64,000 nt of DNA. It comes from Actinoplanes sp. TFC3 (lineage in GTDB: Bacteria > Actinomycetota > Actinomycetes > Mycobacteriales > Micromonosporaceae). The DNA lies in the NCBI RefSeq assembly GCF_001553785.1, contig NZ_LOJP01000009.1:1-64000 (forward strand), in the 5' to 3' direction. Under the pieces are notes generated by a model, which saw nothing but the letters and a program-made list of their open reading frames with translations, did no database searches and had not been told where the DNA came from. The position numbers and the translations under genes were made by a program. This document shows positions 35,801-41,949 of the stretch, one piece after another. Every line of letters begins with the position of its first letter. The stretch's first letter is position 1.

Positions 35801-36057
35801 GCCTCCAGGTCGAGTTCGCCGGTCAGCCGCAGCACCCGCGGCGCGTTGTACTCGACGCTGCCGGGATCCAGCTCCGCCAGGAACCACAGCCCTTGCTGGC
35901 CCACCGACAACGGCAGTGCGCCGTCCCGGGACGCATGCGGAATCGCGCCGTCCCCAGGGGCGGGATCGGCAGCACCGGCGAGCTGCCGCATGAGGATTTC
36001 GCGCAGGTGGTCGGGAAGCGCCGCCAACCGGTCCTCGATGAGGGGTGGCAGTTCCAT
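26827..36057 (-). CDS. NRPS, C-A-T-E-C-A-T with C-terminal PBP-type thioesterase
   Basis: 3,076 residues from ATG 36057 (GGGAG eight bases upstream; an ATG five codons earlier is weaker). Domains by motif: C1 (HHIVGDGWS, about 182), A1 (YTSGTTGRPKG, about 657; KIRGFRVELGE), T1 (NLGGDSILS, about 1055), E (HHYVVDAVSW, about 1245), C2 (HHLLLDGWS, about 1714), A2 (YTSGSTGKPKG, about 2185), T2 (DLGGNSVVS, about 2572) and a serine-hydrolase domain (SLTK near 2701, YSDFGY near 2790, GHDGSGDG) with a lipocalin-like tail. Ser-x-x-Lys plus Tyr and the lipocalin tail match SurE-type thioesterases. Manual reading of A2 specificity residues gives D-I-L-Q-L-G-V-I-W, close to the Gly code; A1 reads D-L-G-A-L-L-A-V-D and is unassigned. 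Product: ...-D-X3-Gly, then cyclised. Confidence 0.92.
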   Translation of the reverse strand: MELPPLIEDRLAALPDHLREILMRQLAGAADPAPGDGAIPHASRDGALPLSVGQQGLWFLAELDPGSVEYNAPRVLRLTGELDLEALRAALDGLVARHEALRTTIGEVEGRGIQVVHEPGRVPVEVVDLSGLSSVERAAEVDRCLEREASTPFDLRRGPLLRVCLLRLSGEEHVVVLGLHHIVGDGWSIGILVDELTAGYAAHLRGERAELPDLPVQYADFAVWQQERLTRPEVAGQVDYWRRQLAGLAPADLPTDRPRPPVRGFTGAVHEFSMPGSLAERVTELGARCGATPFMVLVAASQLLFARYSGQRDIAVGSVTAGRGRAELDHLIGYFSNTVVLRSHIDETRSFTDLLGEVRSTVLDAFANDEVPFQRLVDVLRPERDPSRPPLVQVMVNLQSAPDGRDDLPGLRVSEITPPMRVAKMDVSLDFFVHGSTLTGSIEYSTDLFDPATIERMSGHLLTLLDGVTARPDEPMRALPMLTGSELHQFFTEWNGRPVEYAPARCVHELFDDQAALTPDAVAVSCAGEKLTFAALAARAGQLARHLRSLGAGPGTLVGVCLERGVDAMVGLLGVLKAGAAFVPLDPDYPAQRLSMMLADADAPVVVTQTTVLDRVAGHDATVVCLDRDRPVLDALPTSAPDTGVTVDDLVYVIYTSGTTGRPKGVLISHRNVHHILRAWNARYGLDEIRGRCLSVASFGVDLFFGDFLFSALFGGELVVCPAEVVTDPPALVELIAAVRPQILATTPSLARAVTAELAGRDSDALASLRLLSLGAEGWLAGDCADLLEHVGPDTLVVNAYGATETTVDSTVFALRGDPVEPSAFVPIGKPMVNTSAYVVDAVGRPVPIGVAGELFIGGGGVAQGYWRRPELTAERFPRDVMGPGTGAFYRTGDMVRWRGDGNLEFLGRADDQVKIRGFRVELGEVETVLARHPEVAAAAAATRKGDSGHVRLVGYVVPAGDRAPGLADLREFLTAHLPSQAVPSAIVALDALPMTPNGTLDRRALPEVAESPADPSRRVPPRTLVEATLVDVWAKVLGVETVRIGIEDNFFNLGGDSILSLQVVSLARRSNLRLTTRQMFHRQTIAELAGEVTVVAEAGADQGPVTGPVPLTPMQHWYFEQFPDAPGHFNQSLFLEVDAAVDADALRAAFTAMLDHHDALRLRVERVGGTWRQYNAAEEHGDVFETVDLAGLDAAARDEAMRTAITAVQTGFDVRTGPLLRGVLFTSGGDRSPRLFLAAHHYVVDAVSWRVILADLETAHRQVAGREKADLGAKSTSFQHWARRLTALVAEGGFDAHREYWARAERAIAESAELPVDRHGPNTVGSARTLTRRLGADHTDALLRKVPEAYRTQVNDVLLSALARVLRDWTGGTVPVELEGHGREDLFSDVDLTRTVGWFTTVFPVALELPDDRDWGDSLKAVKEQLRAVPSRGLSYDALRYLGEPGAVERGGQCQVGFNYHGRFDAGTDSGDAGLFRGWCDSPVPDRGAAQPRQCLIDVTGMVRDGELEFSWEYSGNVHHQETIARLAEAFHAALEQIVEHCTRPGAGGCTPSDFPLAGLDQAAVDRIAGDGRSVEDIYPLTPMQSGMLFHSLDDDGDVYLTHFAAVLDGVDEPRRLADAFQRVVDRTPILRTAVTGIEADAPLQVVHRDVRLPVTHLDWSDLPVEDREARSQSLWKTLPTLELDLSEAPLMRLTIARLSGTSVRLFWSSHHLLLDGWSFADVLAQVFEEHAALGGAPAPAPKPRRPYREYVQWLAEQDAAAAEAYWRRTMAGFTAATTLPFDRAPLAAHGSRSTRDVDLRLPADRAHRLYEFARNARLTMNTVVQGAWALLLARHSGERDVCFGATVSGRPAELAGADEIVGLFINTLPVRTTVDSGRDLVSWLRRMQDEQAEARQFEHLSLAQVRGWSEVPRESGLFDSLVIFESFPYDRDAAARHGLVVRESTGAEETNYALTLTAFTTDELHLRIGYDPRLFDADTVEPLAERLATVLDSFPDHADAPIARLPLLPAGERDLLLREWNATFRPTGPATVTELFERQAAATPEAAALVCGDAVLSYAGLDARANRLAHHLIAMGIGPEQIVALACPRTPELLVAMLAVLKAGATYLPLDIDHPRERLALMVGDAAPVLALTADGITIDLPAGPSLSLTEPGVAAALARHPATKPEPAVPPGPANAAYVLYTSGSTGKPKGVVISRANLANFVLDMRARTSMTPDDRLLAVTTVGFDIAHLELFVPLISGATVVLAAKELVHDPQELRRLVHDEGITVVQATPSLWRGVVEGAPDVLAHIRVLVGGEALPAELAGALTAGSPSVTNVYGPTETTIWSTAAELTRGETGAPPIGRPIAGTRVYVLDDGLQPVPPGVPGELYIAGEGVARGYANRPALTAGRFVADPFGPPAERMYRTGDVVRWRADGLLEFVGRVDDQVKVRGFRIELGEIETVLGAHPEVGSAVVVAREDTPGDKQLVAYVAPARDTVPATAELKAYLRQYLPGYMVPALFVVMDVFPLTPSGKVDRRMLPAPGAVADTDAPRVAPRTEAEAVLAAIWAEVLGRPVDGIDVTASFFDLGGNSVVSVQVVYRARRAGWHIVPTDLFLHPTVERLAAVAVRAADLLGVTPPGQTSVPGRQAGSGRSARISRAGQLTGLSARLAELARAHEVPGAQLAVRHQGRLIVVETGELVAGTGLPVTADTTFPVASLTKAVTALAVHLLAAGGRLDLDAPIGAYLPELSAVGPVGRVTPRQLLSHTGGLIAGVEERVPSADRLEWVERHGDRTAVLHPPGTAFSYSDFGYVLAGRVVEVLTGMHWRTAVESTVLRPLGISVASDAQPGAQGHVVNGRVLTVPEQSFSAIDEPAAGLVATAADLVRLAGVHDPARSGVLAPAAAGAMLQDRTGDLAVGPFGLADGWGLGWSVYRGAGGDWNGHDGSGDGTWSHLRFDPVTGTAVALNTNANTGLGLWEDLLADLRTAGIDVANYSMRVLSEPGEPVAGPADCAGHYANGDWDCVVESGARGLTLAVGSGPRSELMCRTDLRFTTEGAGLPRTGRFVRDPGTGGVELLQLAGRLLWRTGGNEQ

Positions 36058-36096
36058 GCTGTTTTCTCCCATTCGAAAAGCGCGGTTCCGGTGCCC

Positions 36097-39000
36097 TCAG
36101 GACTGGCGGTCGGCCATCCGGAGCACCTGAGCCAGGATTCGGTCGCGGACGGTCGCGGCGAGGGCGGCCACCCTCGGCCCCTCGAAGACGTCCCTTGGAG
36201 TGACCTCCACGCCGAATGCGGTCCGCATCCGGGCGACGACGCGGAGGCTGTTGATGGAGTCGCCCCCGAGAGCGAAGTAGTCGTCCTCGACGCCGACCCG
36301 CGGGATGTCCAGCACTTCCGACCAGATCCGGGCCAACGCCTCCTCGGTCGGGTCGCGCGGGGCGACGTAGCCGGTGCCCGCGCCGTCTTGCCGGGTCGGC
36401 GCCGGCAGCGCGGAGCGGTCGAGCTTGCCGTTGTGGTTGAGCGGCATCCGCTCCAGCAGCACGATCCCCGCCGGGATCAGGTAGTCGGGCAACGAGATAC
36501 CGAGATGGCGACGCAACTCATCCACGGCCGGCTCGGGCGCCCCGGACCGGCGGACGACGTGCGCAACGAGCCGCTTGTTGCCCTGGTCGTCCGGCCACAC
36601 CGACACCGCGGCCTCGGCCACGCCGTCGTGCCGCAGCAGTACGCTCTCAATCTCACCGGGTTCCACCCGGAACCCACGGATCTTGACCTGGTCGTCGGTA
36701 CGCCCGACGAAGTCCAGCGTGCCGTCCGGGCGCCACCGCACCACGTCGCCGGTCCGGTAGAGCCGCGCTCCGGACGGTCCGAACGGGTCGGCGATGAACC
36801 GCTCGGCGGTCCGGGCCGGGTTGGCGATGTAACCCCGCGCGAGGCCGGCGCCGCCGACGTACAGCTCGCCCGGCACCCCGACCGGTACAGGAGATAGACG
36901 CTCGTCGAGCAAATAGACCCTGGTGTTGGCGAGCGGCTTGCCGAGCGGCACAGTGCGGTGGCCCGCCCCGGACTGGACCTCGAACAGGCTGACGGTGACG
37001 CCCGCCTCGGTCGGCCCATAATTGTTGATCACCCGGTGGTCGCGCGCCCACGCCTCGGCCACCTCGGGCGCGACCACGTCACCGCCGACCCGGATGGTCT
37101 CCATCCCGGGCAGGGAATCGGAGTCGAGCGACGACAGGACGCTGATCGGTATCGATGCCGTGGTGACTTCACCGGCGAGCATGTGCTCCACCAGATAGGC
37201 TCCGTTGCGCGCGACGTCCGGAGCCGGCACCACCATCGTGCCCCCAGCCGCCCAGGTGGTGAACAGATCCTGGACTCCGGTGTCGAAGCTCATGGAGCAC
37301 AGCTGAAACACCCGGCTGGCCGGGGTGAGCCCGTACGGCTCGACCACCGCGGTCACGGTGTTGTAGAGCGAGCGGTGCTCCACCATCACGCCCTTGGGCC
37401 GGCCCGTCGAGCCCGACGTGTAGACCACGTAGGCAAGGTCACGGGCGCTTCCCGGTGCCCCGGGATCGATGTCCGGGTACTTGGCGACGACCGGCCAGTC
37501 CCGGTCGAGGAAGACGAGATCTGCATCGCTGCGGGGGAATTTGTCGATGGCCCCCTCGTGCGCCAGGACAACCGCCGGGCGGGTTTCGGCCAGCGTGACG
37601 GCCAGCCGCTCCGCCGGGTAGTCCGGGTCGAGCGGCACGTACGCGCCGCCCGCTTTGAGCACGCCTAGGATCGCGACGAACAGGTCGGGACTCCGCTCGA
37701 CGGCGAGGCCCACCAGTACGTTGCTGCCGACGTTCCGTTCGATGAGATAGTGGGCCAGCTGGTTCGCCCGCGCGTCCAGCTCGGCGTAGGTCAGCCGCTG
37801 GTCGTCGAGCTCCACGGCGACCGCGTCCGGACGCAACCGCGCCTGTTCGGCGACCAGTTCGTGCACCCGGTGCTCGACGGAGTAGTTCGCGGATGTGTCG
37901 GTCCAATCGTCCACGACCGTCCGGTGCTCGGCCGGCGAGAGGGCCGGCAGGTCGCCGACGGTCCGTCCGGGGTCACCGGCGAACGCCTCCAGCAGCGTGC
38001 GCAGGTATTCCGCCATCCGCCGTACGCTGTCCGGCTCGAGCAGCGCCGGGTCGTGGTGCAACCGGATGGTGAGCCGGTCACCGGGGAGCACGACGACGCC
38101 GAGCGCCGCGCCTGCGCCGACCTCGGTGTCGAAGTGGCTCAGCTCCAGGCCGTACGCGGTGAACGTCCGCTCGTCGAACGGGAAGTTCTCGAAGACGATG
38201 ATGTTGTCGAACAGGTTGTCCCCGGCGGACAGCCCGCTGCACGACTGCGCCTGTGTCAGCGACACGGCCTCGAAGTCCCGGGCGTAGGCCTGCTCAGCCT
38301 GCAGCCCGGCCAGCCAGGTCAGCAAGTCCTGCGCGCCGTCCACCCGCACCCGCACCGGCAGCGTGTTGACCAGCATGCCGACGATCGAGTCGATGCCCGC
38401 CAGGTCGGCGGCCCGGCCGGACACCGTGCCACCGAAGCAGACGTCCCGGCTGCCGCTGTAGCGCGACAGCAGCAACGCCCACGCGCCCAGCACGAGCGTG
38501 CTCATGGTCAGGCTCGTTCGCCTGGTCAGCTCCACGAGCTGGGTGGACAGATCGGCGGCGATGTCCACCTGCACCATCCCGGTGGCACGCGGCCGGTAGT
38601 CGGGGGCGGCCGGGTGGTCGTACGGCAGCCGGGTCGGGGTGGTGAAGTCCGACAGCACGCCGCGCCAGTACGCCTCTGCCGCGCTGTTTTCCTGCTCGCC
38701 CAGCCACCGCAGGTAGTTCCGGAACGGCACCCGGTTTTGTGCTCCGGGTCCTTCGCCGTCGCGCAGCCGTGCGTAGTCGGCGGCCACCTCGGCGAGCAGT
38801 TCCGCACCGCTCCACCCGTCGACCACGATGTGGTGCATCGACCACAGCAGGCGAACACTGGTGTCGGTGAGCCTGATGATCGCGACACGGGCGAGCGGTG
38901 CCACGGCCAGGTCCATCCCGGCCGCCCGGTCGGCGGCGCACAGGCCGCGCCACCGTTCGCGCCGGTCGGCTTCCGGCAGCTTCCGCCAGTCATGCCGGGT

Positions 39001-41700
39001 GACCGGCAGCGTGGCCCTGGCCCGGACCACCTGCACGGGGTCGCTGACATCGGCCCACACCACCGCGGTACGCAGGGCGGGCAGCCGGTCCGCGGTCCGC
39101 TGCCACGCCAGCCGCAGCAGCTCCGGGTCGTCGACGTGGTCGAGCACCAGGTCGAACTGGATCAGGTGCAGGCCGGTGTCCCCGGTCATCAGGGCGTCGA
39201 AGAGCATCCCGCCCTGCATCGGGGTCAACGGGTAGACGTCCTCGACGGCCCCGCCCGCGGCGAGGCCACCGAACTCCCGGTCGCTGAGGTGGATGAGCGG
39301 GCGGTCCGCCGGCGCGTCATCGGGCTGGGCTCCCGCAGTCGTCACGACCTCGGCCAGCGCGGCGATGGTCGGCTTGAGGAAGAGGTCCTTGGCGGTCAGC
39401 CGGATGCCGTGCACCCGGGCCCGGGAGACGACTTTGATGGCCAGGATGGAGTCGCCACCGATGGCGAAGAAGTTGTCGGTCACGCTCACCCGTCCGACCC
39501 CGAACACGTCGGCCCACACCTGAGCCAGCAGCCGCTCGGTGTCGGTCCGCGGCTCGACGTGCGCCGCCTCGGACAGCTCGTCGATCCGGGGTGGTGGCAG
39601 CGCACGGCGGTTGATCTTGCCGGTGTTCGACAGCGGCAGCGTGTCCATCACGATGAACCAGGACGGCACCTCGTAGCTCGGCAGCCGCGCGGCCAGGGCG
39701 TCACGCCACGCCGCCTCGTCGGCCTTCCGGCCGCGTTCCGGTACGACGTACGCGACCAGGTGCCGGGCACCGCGAACCTCGTGGACGACAACGACAGCAT
39801 CAGCGACACCGTCGAGCGCGGCGAGCGCGGCCTCGATCTCGCCGATCTCGATCCGGAAGCCGCGGATCTTGACCTGGTTGTCGAACCGGCCCAGGAAGTC
39901 CACCGTTCCGTCGGCCCGCCAGCGGACGACATCGCCGGTGCGGTACAGCCGCTTCCCCGGCTCGAAGGGGTCAGCCACGAACCGTTCGGCGGTCTGCGCC
40001 GGTCGCCCGAAGTAGCCGCGCGCCAGGCTGTCGCCCGCGATGTAGAGCTCACCCGGCGCGCCGGGCGGGACCGGGCGCAGCCACGCGTCGAGCACGTACA
40101 ACTGGGTAAAGTCAAGGGGCCGGCCGATCGGCACCACGCGCGCCCGTACCTGTTCCAGGGTCAGAACCTGCATCGTCGAGAAACAGGTGGTCTCGGTCGG
40201 CCCGTACGCGTTGTTGAGCTGAGTGCCGGGACAGTGGGTCAGCACCCGCTCCAGCGCCTCGGGCGAGTGCACCTCGCCGCCGGTGGTCACCGTGGCCACG
40301 CCGGCGAAGCAGTCTGGCGACTCCTCGGCGAACAGGCGCAGGAGGGCCGAGGTGATGAACACCGACGTGACCCCCTGCTCGACGATCAGCCGGCGTACGA
40401 GAGCGGGCGTCGACTCCTCCATCGCAATGACCATCTCGCCGCCGGTCAGCAGCGGTACCCACAGCTCGTAGGTCGAGGCGTCGAAGGCGTGCGGGGAGTG
40501 GAACAGGACCCGGTGATGTGCCGCGCTGCGCCATAACCGGTCCCACGCGAGGCAGACCACGTCCGAGTGGGTGACCGCGACACCCTTCGGGGTTCCGCTG
40601 GAGCCCGAGGTGAACATGATGTAGGCGAGTTGCCGGGCGTCCGGCAGCCGTTCGGGGTCGTGGGTGGGTTGCCCGGCGGTCGTGACCAGGTCGTCCACCA
40701 CCAGCGTCGGCAGGCCGGCCGTGGTGGCCCTGGCCGCCATCGCCCGGTCGGTCAGCATCAGCTCGGCGCCGACGTCAGCGAGCATGGAGCGGACGCGGTC
40801 CTCGGGGTGGTCGGCGTACACCGGAACGTAGGCCCCACCCGCCTTCACCACCGCCAGGATTGACACGACCGTGTGCACCGACCGTTCCACCAGCATCGCA
40901 ACCCGGGACTCCGCAGCGATGCCCTCGGCGAGAAGACGGTGGGCGAGCCGATTGGCCCGCTCATTGAGCTCGGCATACGTCAGGCGCTCGGCACCGGCCA
41001 GCACGGCCGGTCGGTCGGGGCCGAGCCGCACCCGCTCGGCGAAGATGTCCGGCATGCTCCGGTGTGCGGGAAACTCGCGCGCGGTGTCGTTCCAGTCGAG
41101 CAGGACCCGGCGCAGTTGGTCGTCACGCAGCAGCGGAAGCTCGGACAGCGGGCGCCCCGGGTTGGCGAGCACACACTCCACCACGGTGCGGAATGCCTCG
41201 GCCAGCCACTCGACGATCTCCATCTCGACGACGTCGGGGTCGTGGCCGACGGTCACCTCCAGCCCGCCGTCCTTCTCGGCGAACCGCAGAACGATGTCGG
41301 CGACGGCGAACTCGGCAGGCAGCGGAAGGTCCGCCGCGCCGGGAACGTTGCCCAGGAGGTTGTCGAAAGACAGTCTGCCGTCGACGGTCGAGTTCAGCAC
41401 CACGGGCGAGCCGCGGTCCTCGGTAGTGCAGCGGACTGCCGCGGTCACCTCGTCCTGACCTGCGTATGCCGTGGACAGCACCTGACTCGCGGCAACCAGC
41501 GCTCCGAACAGCGTGCCCCCGGCCGAACCCGCGAGCTGCCGCAGATCCGACACGAGCGAGGCGTCGAGAGCGATCCGGTGCGTCGCCGCAGGACCGGTGG
41601 GCACCGACGGCCGTGGCCGGTCGACGGCGAAACGGGTCAGCGCCCGGTCGGCGGCCGGATCCGACGCCGGCCCTGCTTCCTGGAACCCCTCGGGCGTCAC
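36097..41700 (-). CDS. NRPS, (remnant C)-A-T-C-A-T
   Basis: 1,867 residues from GTG 41700 with GGAGG upstream. Residues about 20-200 are the second lobe of a condensation domain without the HHxxxDG active site. Then come A1 (FTSGSSGTPKG, about 366), T1 (IGGDSILAI, about 748), C (HHIVVDGWS, about 958), A2 (YTSGSTGRPKG, about 1431; KIRGFRVEPGE) and T2 (LGGDSINSL, about 1810). It is probably the loading gene; the broken C would then be vestigial. Manual specificity residues are D-A-Y-F-T-G-A-C-F (A1) and D-T-Q-S-R-G-N-V-T (A2), neither matching a code I know. No epimerase here. The stop is 39 bp before the next NRPS start, so both are in one transcript and act in order. Confidence 0.92.
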   Translation of the reverse strand: MTPEGFQEAGPASDPAADRALTRFAVDRPRPSVPTGPAATHRIALDASLVSDLRQLAGSAGGTLFGALVAASQVLSTAYAGQDEVTAAVRCTTEDRGSPVVLNSTVDGRLSFDNLLGNVPGAADLPLPAEFAVADIVLRFAEKDGGLEVTVGHDPDVVEMEIVEWLAEAFRTVVECVLANPGRPLSELPLLRDDQLRRVLLDWNDTAREFPAHRSMPDIFAERVRLGPDRPAVLAGAERLTYAELNERANRLAHRLLAEGIAAESRVAMLVERSVHTVVSILAVVKAGGAYVPVYADHPEDRVRSMLADVGAELMLTDRAMAARATTAGLPTLVVDDLVTTAGQPTHDPERLPDARQLAYIMFTSGSSGTPKGVAVTHSDVVCLAWDRLWRSAAHHRVLFHSPHAFDASTYELWVPLLTGGEMVIAMEESTPALVRRLIVEQGVTSVFITSALLRLFAEESPDCFAGVATVTTGGEVHSPEALERVLTHCPGTQLNNAYGPTETTCFSTMQVLTLEQVRARVVPIGRPLDFTQLYVLDAWLRPVPPGAPGELYIAGDSLARGYFGRPAQTAERFVADPFEPGKRLYRTGDVVRWRADGTVDFLGRFDNQVKIRGFRIEIGEIEAALAALDGVADAVVVVHEVRGARHLVAYVVPERGRKADEAAWRDALAARLPSYEVPSWFIVMDTLPLSNTGKINRRALPPPRIDELSEAAHVEPRTDTERLLAQVWADVFGVGRVSVTDNFFAIGGDSILAIKVVSRARVHGIRLTAKDLFLKPTIAALAEVVTTAGAQPDDAPADRPLIHLSDREFGGLAAGGAVEDVYPLTPMQGGMLFDALMTGDTGLHLIQFDLVLDHVDDPELLRLAWQRTADRLPALRTAVVWADVSDPVQVVRARATLPVTRHDWRKLPEADRRERWRGLCAADRAAGMDLAVAPLARVAIIRLTDTSVRLLWSMHHIVVDGWSGAELLAEVAADYARLRDGEGPGAQNRVPFRNYLRWLGEQENSAAEAYWRGVLSDFTTPTRLPYDHPAAPDYRPRATGMVQVDIAADLSTQLVELTRRTSLTMSTLVLGAWALLLSRYSGSRDVCFGGTVSGRAADLAGIDSIVGMLVNTLPVRVRVDGAQDLLTWLAGLQAEQAYARDFEAVSLTQAQSCSGLSAGDNLFDNIIVFENFPFDERTFTAYGLELSHFDTEVGAGAALGVVVLPGDRLTIRLHHDPALLEPDSVRRMAEYLRTLLEAFAGDPGRTVGDLPALSPAEHRTVVDDWTDTSANYSVEHRVHELVAEQARLRPDAVAVELDDQRLTYAELDARANQLAHYLIERNVGSNVLVGLAVERSPDLFVAILGVLKAGGAYVPLDPDYPAERLAVTLAETRPAVVLAHEGAIDKFPRSDADLVFLDRDWPVVAKYPDIDPGAPGSARDLAYVVYTSGSTGRPKGVMVEHRSLYNTVTAVVEPYGLTPASRVFQLCSMSFDTGVQDLFTTWAAGGTMVVPAPDVARNGAYLVEHMLAGEVTTASIPISVLSSLDSDSLPGMETIRVGGDVVAPEVAEAWARDHRVINNYGPTEAGVTVSLFEVQSGAGHRTVPLGKPLANTRVYLLDERLSPVPVGVPGELYVGGAGLARGYIANPARTAERFIADPFGPSGARLYRTGDVVRWRPDGTLDFVGRTDDQVKIRGFRVEPGEIESVLLRHDGVAEAAVSVWPDDQGNKRLVAHVVRRSGAPEPAVDELRRHLGISLPDYLIPAGIVLLERMPLNHNGKLDRSALPAPTRQDGAGTGYVAPRDPTEEALARIWSEVLDIPRVGVEDDYFALGGDSINSLRVVARMRTAFGVEVTPRDVFEGPRVAALAATVRDRILAQVLRMADRQS

Positions 41701-41886
41701 GTACGGCCTCCCTGTCCGGTCCGGGCTTGGCCTCCACCATGGAAGCCGTGCCTGACCGCCTCAGTCTTCCGACCGGGACCGCGATCCAGCTATGCACTTG
41801 ATCGAAGAGGAAACCGGCAGTCAGCGGGCTGCCCGCCTTCTCGGGCGACCGGCGCCCAGGGCCGCGACCCGGTGTGAAAGGCCGAC

Positions 41887-41912
41887 GGCGCCGCCGGAAA
41901 CCCGGCGACGCC
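41887..41912 (-). terminator. Hairpin after the ABC exporter operon
   Basis: GGCGCCGCCGG pairs with CCGGCGACGCC (one mismatch, 4-base loop). It lies about 40 bp beyond the permease stop and 187 bp before the first NRPS start on the same strand, which suggests that the NRPS transcript starts separately. No other clear signal lies in the 249-bp gap. Confidence 0.45.
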
Positions 41913-41949
41913 ATCGCGCGCTGTGCAACCTCAGCCGTCCGCCCGGTCC

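Noticed and set aside
26830-40536. Very long plus-strand reading frames (up to about 1,090 codons) opposite the two NRPS genes
   Set aside because: They are antisense shadows of GC-rich coding DNA: composition is Arg/Gly/His-rich with no domain pattern, while the minus strand has complete NRPS motifs.
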